This document shows, piece after piece, positions 37,157 to 47,279 of a stretch of DNA of 64,000 nt. Origin of the DNA: Xanthomonas indica (GTDB taxonomy: Bacteria; Pseudomonadota; Gammaproteobacteria; Xanthomonadales; Xanthomonadaceae). The notes below the pieces were generated by a model. It saw only the letters and a program-made list of their open reading frames with translations. It made no database searches and was not told the origin of the DNA. Both the position numbers and the translations under genes were made by a program. Each line of letters begins with the position of its first letter. Position 1 is the stretch's first letter. The stretch spans positions 4,696,501 to 4,760,500 of the forward strand of contig NZ_CP131914.1 in NCBI RefSeq assembly GCF_040529045.1, given 5' to 3'.

Positions 37157-38206
37157 GTGGCGCCGTCTCCCGCCGACAAACGCGTCACCGTGTCCGACAT
37201 CGCCGCCGCCTGCGGCGTGTCGCGGGCGACCGTGTCGCTGGTGCTGCGCAACAGCCCGCTGGTGCACGCGGACACGCGTGCGCGGGTGGCGGCGGAGATC
37301 GCCCGCCAGGGCTACGTCTACCACCGCGGCGCGGCCAGCCTGCGCGGCCGCGCGTCCAATGCGGTGGCGCTGGTGGTCAACGACCTGGCCAATCCGTTCT
37401 TCGCCGAATTCGCCGGCGGCGTCGACGCGGCGCTGGCCGAGGCCGGCTACGTGATGCTGATGGGCAGCACCGGCGAGTCGCCGGCGCGCCAGCAGACCGT
37501 GCTGGCCTCGCTGATCGAACACCAACCGGCGGCGATGATCCTCTCGCCCACCGAGAACACCGACGCGGCGCGGCTGCGCCAGTTGCTGGGACCACGCCTG
37601 CCGGTGCTGTTGTTCAACCGCGCGCTGGACGGCGACTGGCCGCTGCTGGCGCTGGACAACCGTCGCGGCGCGCGCCTGGCCACCGAGCACCTGCTGGCGC
37701 AGGGCCACCGCGCCATCGCCTTCTTCGGTGGACACCGCCAGTCCAGTTCCTGCGCCGAGCGCCGCGCCGGCTATCGCGAGGCGCTGGCCGCCGCCGGCAT
37801 CGCGGTCGACCCGGCGTGGCTGATCGAGTGCGCGCCGACCCGGCTGGAAGCCGCGCGCCAGGCCGGTGCGCTGTGCGCGCGCGACCCGCTGCCGACGGCG
37901 CTGGTCTGCTACAACGACGTGGTCGCGCTGGGCCTGGCCAGCGGCCTGGCCGAACGCGGCCGCGTGGCCGGCCGCGACTACGCGCTGATCGGCTTCGACG
38001 ACATCCCCGAGGCCGCCGTCGCCACCCCGCCGCTGTCCACCGTCGCCGTCGCCCCGCGCGAGCGCGGCATGCAGGCCGCGCGCCTGGTGCTGGACGCGCT
38101 GCGCCACCGCCAGGCCCTGCCTGCGCTTACCATCGCCCCCGCCCGGCTGTGCCTGCGTGCCAGCAGCCGGGTCGCCCTCTCGCCCGTTCCCGGAGTCGCT
38201 GCATGA
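37157..38206 (+). CDS. LacI-family regulator of the GH92-3/mannose operon
   Basis: A 349-residue repressor starting at GTG 37157. The helix-turn-helix lies at residues ~10-35 (VTVSDIAAACGVSRATVSLV, then LRNSPLVHADTRARV), followed by the hinge and a sensor domain (VALVVNDLANPFFAEFAGGV, ALIGFDDIPEAAVATPPLST). It is a close paralogue of the regulator at 4710, with the same recognition helix and hinge but without the Lys/Ala-rich leader. Its stop overlaps the permease start as ATGA. It most likely represses both divergent units until a mannose-type inducer binds. Confidence 0.93.
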   Translation: MAPSPADKRVTVSDIAAACGVSRATVSLVLRNSPLVHADTRARVAAEIARQGYVYHRGAASLRGRASNAVALVVNDLANPFFAEFAGGVDAALAEAGYVMLMGSTGESPARQQTVLASLIEHQPAAMILSPTENTDAARLRQLLGPRLPVLLFNRALDGDWPLLALDNRRGARLATEHLLAQGHRAIAFFGGHRQSSSCAERRAGYREALAAAGIAVDPAWLIECAPTRLEAARQAGALCARDPLPTALVCYNDVVALGLASGLAERGRVAGRDYALIGFDDIPEAAVATPPLSTVAVAPRERGMQAARLVLDALRHRQALPALTIAPARLCLRASSRVALSPVPGVAA

Positions 38207-39507
38207 GCCGTCGCCCGCTGTCCAACACCGCCGCCATCGCGGTGGTCAGCATGATCTTCTTCACCTGGGGCGGCCTGACCAGCCTCAACGACGTGTTGAT
38301 CCCGCATCTGAAAGCCGTGTTCCAGATGAACTACGCGCAGTCGATGCTGATCCAGTTCACCTTCTTCGGCGCCTACTTCCTGATGTCGGTGCCGGCCGGC
38401 GCGGTGGTGTCGCGGGTCGGCTACAAGGCCAGCATCGTCATCGGCCTGGTGGTGGCGGCGATCGGCGCGGCGATGTTCTACCCCGCCGCGCGCCTGCCTT
38501 CCTACCCGCTGTTCCTGACCGCGCTGTTCGTGCTGGCCAGCGGCATCACCCTGCTGCAGGTGGCGGCCAACCCGTACATCAGCCTGATCGGCGCGCCGGA
38601 GAAGGCGCCGAGCCGGCTCAACTTCGCGCAGGCGCTGAACTCGCTGGGCACCACCGTGTTCCCGTGGCTGATCGGCCCGCTGATCCTGGCCGGCGCGGTG
38701 CTCGGCGCCGACCAGCTGGCGGCGATGAATCCCGCACAGTTGTCCGCCTACCGCATCGAGCAGGCGCGCTCGGTGGAAATCCCCTACCTGATGCTGGCCG
38801 GCGGCCTGCTGTTGCTGGCGGTGTTCGTGCTGGTGATGCGGGTGCCGTCGCTGCGCGAGGACAACGATGCCGGCGCCGAATCGCAGCACCGTTTCGCCGA
38901 CGCGCTGCGCCACCCGCACCTGCTGTGGGGCGTGGTGGCGATCTTCATGTACGTGGGCGCGGAAGTGTCGATCGGCAGCTTCCTGATCAACTACATCTCC
39001 GGCCCCACCACCGGCGGCCTGACCGAAGCCGATGCCAGCGGCTACCTGCCGTTCTACTGGGGCGGCGCGATGGTCGGCCGCTTCGCCGGCGCGGCGCTGC
39101 TGCAGTTCGTCCCGGCGCGCAAGCTGCTGGCGACCTTCGCCGGCATCGCCTCGCTGCTGCTGATCGCCACCATGCTCAGCACCGGCCATGTGGCGATGTG
39201 GAGCGTGATCGCGATCGGCCTGTTCAACTCGATCATGTTCCCGACCATCTTCACCGTGGCCATCGAGCGCCTGGGCGTGCTCACCAGCAAGGCCTCCAGC
39301 CTGCTGATCATGGGCATCGTCGGCGGCGCCATCGTGCCGCTGGCGCAGGGCGCGCTGGCCGACGCCATCGGCATCCAGCACGCCTTCGTGATCCCGCTGC
39401 TGTGCTACGCCTACATCGTCTGGTACGGCCTGCGCGGCTCGCGCCTGTCGCCGGACCTGGCGGCGGCCGCGCCCGCCACCGCGCCGACCGCGCGCGTGAT
39501 GCACTGA
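38203..39507 (+). CDS. FucP/GluP-type MFS sugar permease
   Basis: A 434-residue inner-membrane proton-sugar symporter with 12 predicted helices. The family signature is clear: MIFFTWGGLTSLNDVLIPHL at helix 1, FQMNYAQSMLIQFTFFGAYF, and LQVAANPYISLIGAPEKAPS, then RLNFAQALNSLGTTVFPWL. FucP-family members carry fucose, glucose, galactose or mannose. ATG 38203 overlaps the lacI2 stop by 4 bases. Between a mannosidase regulator and an AGE epimerase, mannose is the probable cargo (inference). Confidence 0.92.
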   Translation: MSRRPLSNTAAIAVVSMIFFTWGGLTSLNDVLIPHLKAVFQMNYAQSMLIQFTFFGAYFLMSVPAGAVVSRVGYKASIVIGLVVAAIGAAMFYPAARLPSYPLFLTALFVLASGITLLQVAANPYISLIGAPEKAPSRLNFAQALNSLGTTVFPWLIGPLILAGAVLGADQLAAMNPAQLSAYRIEQARSVEIPYLMLAGGLLLLAVFVLVMRVPSLREDNDAGAESQHRFADALRHPHLLWGVVAIFMYVGAEVSIGSFLINYISGPTTGGLTEADASGYLPFYWGGAMVGRFAGAALLQFVPARKLLATFAGIASLLLIATMLSTGHVAMWSVIAIGLFNSIMFPTIFTVAIERLGVLTSKASSLLIMGIVGGAIVPLAQGALADAIGIQHAFVIPLLCYAYIVWYGLRGSRLSPDLAAAAPATAPTARVMH

Positions 39508-39592
39508 TCCTTTCCCGGCACGGCTGCGGCCCACACGCCGCCGCCGTGCGCCGCTGTCCTCCCCTCTCTCACCCAGCTCGCCAGCCAACCGC

Positions 39593-40879
39593 ATGAACCT
39601 GCCCGCCACGCCCCTGCCCGACTTCGCCGACGCCGCCGTCCTGCGCGCACACATCGCCGACACCATGGCCTTCTACCACCCGCGCGCGATCGACCCGGCG
39701 GGCGGCTTCTTCCACTACTTCCGCGACGACGGCAGCGTGTACGACGCCGGCCATCGCCACCTGGTCAGCAGCACCCGCTTCGTCTTCAACTACGCGATGG
39801 CCGCGATCGAATTCGCCGACTCGGCGCTGGCCGCCGAGTACCTGGACGCCGCGCGCCACGGCCTGCGCTACCTGCGCGAGGTGCACCGCGATAGCGCCAG
39901 CGGCGGCTACGTGTGGACCCTGCGCGACGGCGTGGCCGAGGACCGCACCCAGCACGCCTACGGCGCCGCCTTCGTGCTGCTGGCCTACGCCACCGCGAAG
40001 AAGGCCGGCCTGGATACCGACGCGTGGATGGACGAGACCTGGCAGCTGCTGGAAACCCGCTACTGGGATGCCGCCGCCGGCCTGTACCGCGACGAGGCGA
40101 CGCCGGAGTGGACGTTCTCCAGCTACCGCGGCCAGAACGCCAACATGCACCTGTGCGAAGCGTTGATCGCCGCCTACGAGGCCAGCGCCGAGCCGCGCTA
40201 CCTGCAGCGCGCGCTGCTGCTGGCCGACCACATCACCCGCCGCCAGGCGGCGTTGGCCGGCGGCCTGGTGTGGGAGCACTACGACGCGAACTGGCAGGTG
40301 GACTGGGACTACAACCGCGACAACCCCAAGCACCTGTTCCGGCCGTGGGGCTTCCAGCCCGGCCACCAGGTCGAGTGGTCCAAGTTGCTGGTGTTGCTGC
40401 ACGGGCACCTGCAGGCCGCCACCGGCACTGCGGCGGACTGGCTGCTGCCGACCGCGCGGCACCTGTTCGACACCGCCTTGGCGCACGGCTGGGACGCGCA
40501 GCATGGCGGCATCGTCTACGGCTTCGCCTCCGGCACCGAAGAGGCGCCGGTGGTCGGCGTGCCCGACGTGGCCGCGGCGCCGACCTACTTCTGCGACGAC
40601 GACAAGTACTTCTGGGTACAGGCCGAAGCGATCGCCGCCGCGGCGCGGCTGCTGGCCGCCACTGGCGATGCCACGTATCGCGCCGCCTACGACAAACTCT
40701 GGGCCTACTCCTGGGAGCACCTGGTCGACCACCGCTACGGCGCCTGGTTCCGCATCCTCAGCCGCGACAACCGCAGCTACAGCGACGAGAAGAGCCCGGC
40801 CGGCAAGACCGACTACCACACCATGGGTGCCTGCCATGATGTGCTGGCGGTGATGCGGGGTAGCCAGGCGTTCGCGTAG
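39593..40879 (+). CDS. AGE-family epimerase, probable D-mannose isomerase
   Basis: A 428-residue (alpha/alpha)6-barrel sugar isomerase of the N-acylglucosamine 2-epimerase superfamily. Family features include GGFFHYFRDDGSV, HLVSSTRFVFNYAMA, GGYVWTLRDGVAEDRTQHAY, the His in YRGQNANMHLCEALIA, and FRPWGFQPGHQVEWSKLLVL. The final catalytic His lies in GKTDYHTMGACHDVL. Members convert mannose to fructose, or GlcNAc to ManNAc. The GH92 context favours mannose isomerase. It lies 85 bases after the permease and completes the catabolic operon. Confidence 0.88.
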   Translation: MNLPATPLPDFADAAVLRAHIADTMAFYHPRAIDPAGGFFHYFRDDGSVYDAGHRHLVSSTRFVFNYAMAAIEFADSALAAEYLDAARHGLRYLREVHRDSASGGYVWTLRDGVAEDRTQHAYGAAFVLLAYATAKKAGLDTDAWMDETWQLLETRYWDAAAGLYRDEATPEWTFSSYRGQNANMHLCEALIAAYEASAEPRYLQRALLLADHITRRQAALAGGLVWEHYDANWQVDWDYNRDNPKHLFRPWGFQPGHQVEWSKLLVLLHGHLQAATGTAADWLLPTARHLFDTALAHGWDAQHGGIVYGFASGTEEAPVVGVPDVAAAPTYFCDDDKYFWVQAEAIAAAARLLAATGDATYRAAYDKLWAYSWEHLVDHRYGAWFRILSRDNRSYSDEKSPAGKTDYHTMGACHDVLAVMRGSQAFA

Positions 40880-40928
40880 GCGAATGCCACCCGCACAGAG
40901 GTGCAGCGATCCTGCGCCCCTGTTGCCC

Positions 40929-41002
40929 GTTGTAGGAGCGGCTTCAGCCGCGACCAGGCGTTCCCGGTAAAGCCCGGTCGCGGCTGAAGCCGCTCCTACA
41001 AC
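40929..41002. repeat. REP pair forming a long inverted repeat (BIME-like)
   Basis: GTTGTAGGAGCGGCTTCAGC plus CGCGACC on the left is mirrored by GGTCGCGGCTGAAGCC plus GCTCCTACAAC on the right, with a short AGGCGTTCCCGGTAAAGCC centre. Arm identity is essentially complete. It lies after the epimerase gene and before the rpoD terminator. Confidence 0.8.
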
Positions 41003-41071
41003 GGCCGGGCGGCGGCGCCGCGTCACATGGCAACATCCACACGCAAGGTAGCGGCTCACTCCTCCACCCAC

Positions 41072-41101
41072 AAAAAAGCCCCGCATCTGGCGGGGCTTTT
41101 T
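41072..41101. terminator. Bidirectional Rho-independent terminator
   Basis: Stem GCCCCGC (41078-41084)/GCGGGGC (41090-41096) with loop ATCTG, preceded by six A and followed by five T, so it works on both strands. It ends rpoD on the minus strand, and on the plus strand the epimerase operon. Confidence 0.9.
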
Positions 41102-41123
41102 CGTTGCCGCGAACCGCGCTCGA

Positions 41124-42986
<1,863 letters not shown>

Positions 42987-43100
42987 GAGTGCTCGCGCCA
43001 CCGGCAGGTAGGTGAATGAGTGAACCTAGCATTATAACAGCCCGGACCGCCGCTTGCCGGACGAGGAGCCTGAACGGCTCCGCCAGGAACGCGCCGGCGT

Positions 43101-43541
43101 CTACGGCCGGAGCAGGAAAGTGACCGGGCCGTCGTTGACCAGGCTGACGATCATATGGGCACCGAAACGGCCGCTTTCCACCCCTGGCGGGTGCTGCGCG
43201 CGGCACAGCTCCAGCAATCGGTTGAAGCCGCGTTCAGCCTCGGCCGGCGGTGCCGCGGTGGTGAAACTGGGCCGCATCCCCGAGCCGGTGTCGGCAGCCA
43301 GGGTGAACTGGCTGACCAGCAGCAGGCCGCCGCCGGTGTCGCGCAACGAGCGGTTCATGCGCCCGCTGTCGTCCGAAAACACCCGGTAGCCGAGCAGGCG
43401 CTCGGCCATGCGCCGCAGCTTGGCCTCGTCGTCGCCCGGCTCCACCGCCACCAGCGCCAGCAGGCCGGGCCCGATCTGGCCCACGACCTCGCCGTCGACG
43501 CTGACCGAGGCCTGGGTGACGCGTTGGATCAACGAGAGCAT
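43101..43541 (-). CDS. dtd: D-aminoacyl-tRNA deacylase
   Basis: A 146-residue enzyme that hydrolyses D-amino acids wrongly joined to tRNA. The family motifs are LLLVSQFTLAADTGSGMRPS and the C-terminal Gly-Pro motif, here NDGPVTFLL. It also has the start MLSLIQRVTQASVSVDGEVV and the family length. It stands alone 115 bases upstream of rpoD on the same strand. GGGATT-type repeats lie directly upstream of its start. Confidence 0.96.
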   Translation of the reverse strand: MLSLIQRVTQASVSVDGEVVGQIGPGLLALVAVEPGDDEAKLRRMAERLLGYRVFSDDSGRMNRSLRDTGGGLLLVSQFTLAADTGSGMRPSFTTAAPPAEAERGFNRLLELCRAQHPPGVESGRFGAHMIVSLVNDGPVTFLLRP

Positions 43542-43547
43542 AGGGCC

Positions 43548-43571
43548 GGGATTGGGGATTCGGGATTCGGG
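43548..43571 (+). repeat. GGGATT-type intergenic repeat
   Basis: Repeats of GGGATTGGGGATTCGGGATT type, the same family as the large inverted array at 57385-57484. It lies in the 176-base gap between dtd and the acyltransferase gene. Confidence 0.7.
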
Positions 43572-43717
43572 TTCGCCCCGCGCGCTAAGCGATCGGCTGC
43601 GATCACGCAGGATCATCGCCGAACCGCCTGGATTGGGGAAGCCGGATCGCATGCCGCTGACGGGATCCGCGATGTCCATCGGGCGGGCCCGGCACGCCGA
43701 GCGGATAAACTGGGCCG

Positions 43718-44632
43718 ATGAAACCCGCCACGCTCGCTTCCCTGCTGTACCGCTGCGCCGCCGCCGTGGCGCGCCTGCCGTGGCCGTGGCTGCGCCACCT
43801 GGCCGACGGCCTGGCCGGGCTGTGGCTGCGCCTGGACGCACGCGAGAGCCGGGTGGTCCGGCGCAATCTGGAACTGGCCTATCCGGAGCTGCTGCCCAGC
43901 GAGCGCGTCGCCCTGCAGCGCGACGTGCTGCGTTCCACCGCACGGCAGGCGTTCGAGACGCTGGCGCTGTGGACCCGGCCGCCGGAACAGAACCTGGCGC
44001 GGCTGCGCCTGCGCCACGGCCAGGAGCTGTACGACGCGGCGCTGGCCGCCGGCCGCGGGGTGATCGTGGCCGCACCGCATTTCGGCAACTGGGAACTGCT
44101 CAACCAGTGGCTGGCCTCGCGCGGCGACATCGCCATCGTCTACAAGGCGCCGGAGTCGGCGATCGGCGATGCCTTCCTGCAGTTGGTGCGCGACGGCGAA
44201 CGGGTGCGCCAGGTGCGCGCCGAGGGCCCGGCGGTGCGGCAGTTGTTCAAGACGCTCAAGGACGGCGGCGCGGTCGGCATCCTGCCCGACCAGCAGCCCA
44301 AGGCCGGCGACGGCGTGTTCGCACCGTTCTTCGGCGTGCCGGCACTGACCATGACCCTGGTCAACCGCCTGGCCGAGCGCACCGGCGCCACCGTGCTGTT
44401 CGCCTGGTGCGAGCGCGTCGGCAACGACCTGGAGTTCGCCCTGCACGTGCAGCCGGCGCCGCCGGACATCGCCGATGCCGACCCGCTGCGCGCGGCCACC
44501 GCGCTCAACGCGGGCGTGGAGCGGGTGGCGCGGCGCGACCCGGCGCAGTACCAGTGGACCTACAAGCGCTACACCCTGCGCCCGGACCCGGCCGAGCCCA
44601 ATCCCTACGCCACCGAGCGCCATCCGCACTAG
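43718..44632 (+). CDS. Lipid A acyltransferase, LpxL/HtrB-like
   Basis: A 304-residue inner-membrane acyltransferase that adds a secondary acyl chain to lipid A. The catalytic motif is HFGNWELLNQW (His and Glu of H-x4-E). It also has GILPDQQPKAGDGVFAPFFG and the C-terminal QYQWTYKRYTLRP, all typical of the LPLAT family. Whether it adds laurate or myristate cannot be told from the sequence. The start ATG 43718 gives the usual N-terminal hydrophobic region. It is followed by a convergent acetyltransferase gene. Confidence 0.93.
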   Translation: MKPATLASLLYRCAAAVARLPWPWLRHLADGLAGLWLRLDARESRVVRRNLELAYPELLPSERVALQRDVLRSTARQAFETLALWTRPPEQNLARLRLRHGQELYDAALAAGRGVIVAAPHFGNWELLNQWLASRGDIAIVYKAPESAIGDAFLQLVRDGERVRQVRAEGPAVRQLFKTLKDGGAVGILPDQQPKAGDGVFAPFFGVPALTMTLVNRLAERTGATVLFAWCERVGNDLEFALHVQPAPPDIADADPLRAATALNAGVERVARRDPAQYQWTYKRYTLRPDPAEPNPYATERHPH

Positions 44633-44658
44633 GGCGCTCGACCTGGGCCGTGCCGGCG

Positions 44659-45180
44659 CTAATCGTCGTGCGGCTGCGCCGGACCGGCGAGGATGCGCTG
44701 GTAGAACGCCAGGTCCAGCCAGCGCCCGAACTTGAAGCCGGCCTCGCGCACGGTGCCGGCGTGCACGAAGCCCAGTTGCTCGTGCAGGGCGATGCTGCCG
44801 GCATTGCTGGCGTCGATGCCGCCGACCAGCACGTGCACGCCGCGCGCCTGCGCGGTGTCGATCAGCGCCTGCAGCAGGCGCCGGCCGGCGCCGCGGCCGC
44901 GATGGTCGCGGTGCACGTAGACCGAGTGCTCGACGCTGTACTTGAACGCCGGCCAGGCGCGGAACGTACCGTAGCTGGCGAAGCCGATCAGGGTACCGTC
45001 CGCGTCCTCCAGGCCCAGCACCGGGAAGTTGCCGGCGCGCTTGGTCGCGAACCAGGCCGCCATGCTCTCCGGCGGGCGCGGCCGGTAGTCGTACAGGGCA
45101 GTGGAATGGACGATGGCGTCGTTGAAGATCTCCAGGATCGCCATCGCGTGGCGCGGTTCGGTGCAATCGACGAGCTGCAT
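44659..45180 (-). CDS. GNAT N-acetyltransferase (phosphinothricin/methionine-sulfoximine type)
   Basis: A 173-residue acetyl-CoA-dependent transferase. The pattern IFNDAIVHSTALYDYRPRPP, the acetyl-CoA loop HRDHRGRGAGRRLLQALID and NAGSIALHEQLGFVHAGTVR, then EAGFKFGRWLDLAFYQ, is that of the PAT/MSR subgroup, which acetylates glutamate analogues. The natural substrate is unknown. ATG 45180 gives the canonical N-terminus; the frame is open to 45378 but without family match. Confidence 0.9.
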   Translation of the reverse strand: MQLVDCTEPRHAMAILEIFNDAIVHSTALYDYRPRPPESMAAWFATKRAGNFPVLGLEDADGTLIGFASYGTFRAWPAFKYSVEHSVYVHRDHRGRGAGRRLLQALIDTAQARGVHVLVGGIDASNAGSIALHEQLGFVHAGTVREAGFKFGRWLDLAFYQRILAGPAQPHDD

Positions 45181-45464
45181 GCGGGGGCCGGAGGGGACGC
45201 GATGCCGCACAGTAGCAAGCAACCGGCGGCGCGTGCACACCCGTCCAGCGCCGGCGGCAGTGCCGCGAGCGGCGCATCCGGTTGCATCGGCGCCGCAATG
45301 CGACCGGGCACAGTGCGTTCCATCGCCTGCAGGCTGGCGGGACAGGCAAAGCGCGCGACAATGGCGCCCGGGCGCCACGCGCCTGCCGGCGCCGCGCCGG
45401 GGCCGCCGCGACCGGACGCGGCAGCCTTGAAGCGGCGCCGCCGATCCCCCATCTGGAGTCGTGC

Positions 45465-46589
45465 ATGATCAGCCCCACCGCCCCTTCCGCGCACGCCTTC
45501 GGCGATCCTGCCGCGATCCGCAGCGAACGCGCGGCATCGGAGTTGCGCGCCGGGCGCCCGGTGCTGCTCGAGGACCGTGCCGGCCACGTCCGCGCGGTCA
45601 TGGCGCTGGACAGCAGCACCGAGCCCTCCTATCGCAGCTTCGCCCAGGCCACCGGGCAGCGGCACTATCTGTTCGTGACCCCGGCACGCGCGCAGGTGCT
45701 GGGCCTGGACGCGCCGCACGGCGCGCGCATCGCCCTGGCCGGGCAGTCCTACGACGCGCTGGCGGCGCTGGCCTACCTGCGCGACGGGCCGGTGCCGGCG
45801 CACTGGCAGCCAGGCGACGCGCTCGATGCCGGCGCCGCCGAGATCGCGCGCCTGGGCCTGCTGCTGCCGGCGATGGTCGCCGCGGAACTGGGCGCCGACA
45901 GCAGCGCCTTCCAGGGCTGCCAGGCGCTGCAATTGGACGACCTGGAGCACGGCTGCGCCCTCGCCGCCTCCGACAGCTACACCCTGGTCACCCGCACCCA
46001 GGTACCGCTGCGCGACCTGGGGCCGGGCGAATTCGTGGTGTTCCGCGGCGGCGTGGCGCAGCGCGATCAGGTCGCGATCGTGATCGGCCAGCCCGACCTG
46101 AGCGCGCCGGTCCCGGTGCGCGTGCATTCCTCCTGCCTGACCGGCGACCTGTTCGGCTCGCTCAAGTGCGACTGCGGCGACCAGCTGCGGCACGGCCTGG
46201 CCAAGCTCAAGGCGCTGGGCGGCGGCGTGCTGCTGTACCTGGACCAGGAAGGCCGCGGCACCGGCATCGCCACCAAGATGCGCGCCTACGGCTACCAGCA
46301 CGACGGCCTGGACACCATCGACGCCGACGCGCAACTGGGGTTCGGCGCCGACGAACGCCGCTACGGCAGCGCGGTGGCGATGCTGCGCGGGCTCGGCATC
46401 CGCCGCGTGCGCCTGCTCACCAACAACCCGAACAAGGCCGAGCGCCTGCGTGCGGCCGGCATCGAGGTGACCGAGCGCATCCCGGTCACCGGCACCATCA
46501 CCGCCGAGAACGAAGGCTACCTGCGCACCAAGGCCGCCCGCGCCGGCCACGCGCTGGACGTGGACGCCTTGCTGCGCGCGGCGCGCTGA
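45465..46589 (+). CDS. ribA: GTP cyclohydrolase II with divergent N-terminal domain
   Basis: A 374-residue protein. The C-terminal ~190 residues are GTP cyclohydrolase II, the first step of riboflavin synthesis: zinc-binding HSSCLTGDLFGSLKCDCGDQ, LDQEGRGTGIATKMRAYGYQ, LGFGADERRYGSAVAMLR and RLLTNNPNKAERLRAAGIEV. The N-terminal ~180 residues resemble the fold order of DHBP synthase fusions (ERAASELRAGRPVLLEDRAG) but lack recognisable acidic and His motifs of an active RibB. It stands outside any rib cluster here and could be a second copy or have a specialised role. Confidence 0.88.
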   Translation: MISPTAPSAHAFGDPAAIRSERAASELRAGRPVLLEDRAGHVRAVMALDSSTEPSYRSFAQATGQRHYLFVTPARAQVLGLDAPHGARIALAGQSYDALAALAYLRDGPVPAHWQPGDALDAGAAEIARLGLLLPAMVAAELGADSSAFQGCQALQLDDLEHGCALAASDSYTLVTRTQVPLRDLGPGEFVVFRGGVAQRDQVAIVIGQPDLSAPVPVRVHSSCLTGDLFGSLKCDCGDQLRHGLAKLKALGGGVLLYLDQEGRGTGIATKMRAYGYQHDGLDTIDADAQLGFGADERRYGSAVAMLRGLGIRRVRLLTNNPNKAERLRAAGIEVTERIPVTGTITAENEGYLRTKAARAGHALDVDALLRAAR

Positions 46590-46721
46590 CTCCGCCGCGC
46601 GAGACGGCCCGCCCCAAGGATCACGCCGGGAGCGGCGAGGCGGGCTGCGCACGCCCGCCGTTGCCGCGTTAGGATCGCAGGCCACGCCGCGCCCCGCGCC
46701 GTTTCGCCCCGAGACCCCGAC

Positions 46722-47279
46722 GTGATCGCACCGCCGCCCATGGACGACTCCCCCGCCGCGCCGGCGCCCAGCGCTGCCGCGGCAACGCAGGCGCCCGCCG
46801 ACTGGCCGCCGGCGGACTGGCAACCGTTGCCATTGCGCGGCGCCTGGCTGGCGGCGCTCGGCGGCGGCTGCATGCTCGGGCTCAGCCTGGTGGTGGGCGC
46901 TGCCATCATCGGCCTCAGCCTGCACAGCCTGCATGCACTGGCCCTGGGCGCCGTGGCGGCGGCGGTGGGCGGCCTGTGCGGCGCCTGGATCGGCTTCGTC
47001 CGTCACCGGCGCATCCGCTGGCGGCTGACCGCGCAGGGCCTGGACGTGTTCCGCGGACGCCTGTGGCAGAGCGAGACGCATGTGCCGATCTCGCGCGTGC
47101 AGCACCTGGACCTGCGCCGCGGCCCGCTGGAACGCGCCCTTCGCCTGGCCACCCTGGTCGTGCACACCGCCGGCACCCGGCATACCGCGGTCGCCGTGCC
47201 CGGCCTGGACCAGGCCGACGCGCAGCACCTGCGCGAGCGCCTGGCGCACCAACTCGACCACGACGACGACGCGCTGTGA
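46722..47279 (+). CDS. Bacterial PH-domain (bPH2) membrane protein, YdbS-like
   Basis: A 185-residue protein. A Pro/Ala-rich N-terminus is followed by two transmembrane helices (about residues 42-90) and a cytoplasmic bPH2 domain containing RWRLTAQGLDVFRGRLWQSE and HVPISRVQHLDLRRGPLERA. The GTG start 46722 or ATG 46740 is possible. The stop overlaps the GTG of the next gene as GTGA, the usual ydbS-ydbT pairing. The pair is a membrane complex of unknown role. Confidence 0.85.
   Translation: MIAPPPMDDSPAAPAPSAAAATQAPADWPPADWQPLPLRGAWLAALGGGCMLGLSLVVGAAIIGLSLHSLHALALGAVAAAVGGLCGAWIGFVRHRRIRWRLTAQGLDVFRGRLWQSETHVPISRVQHLDLRRGPLERALRLATLVVHTAGTRHTAVAVPGLDQADAQHLRERLAHQLDHDDDAL

Noticed and set aside
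37150-38202. N-terminal extension of the sugar permease over lacI2
   Set aside because: It is the shadow of lacI2 in another frame; the permease begins at 38203 with a standard helix 1.
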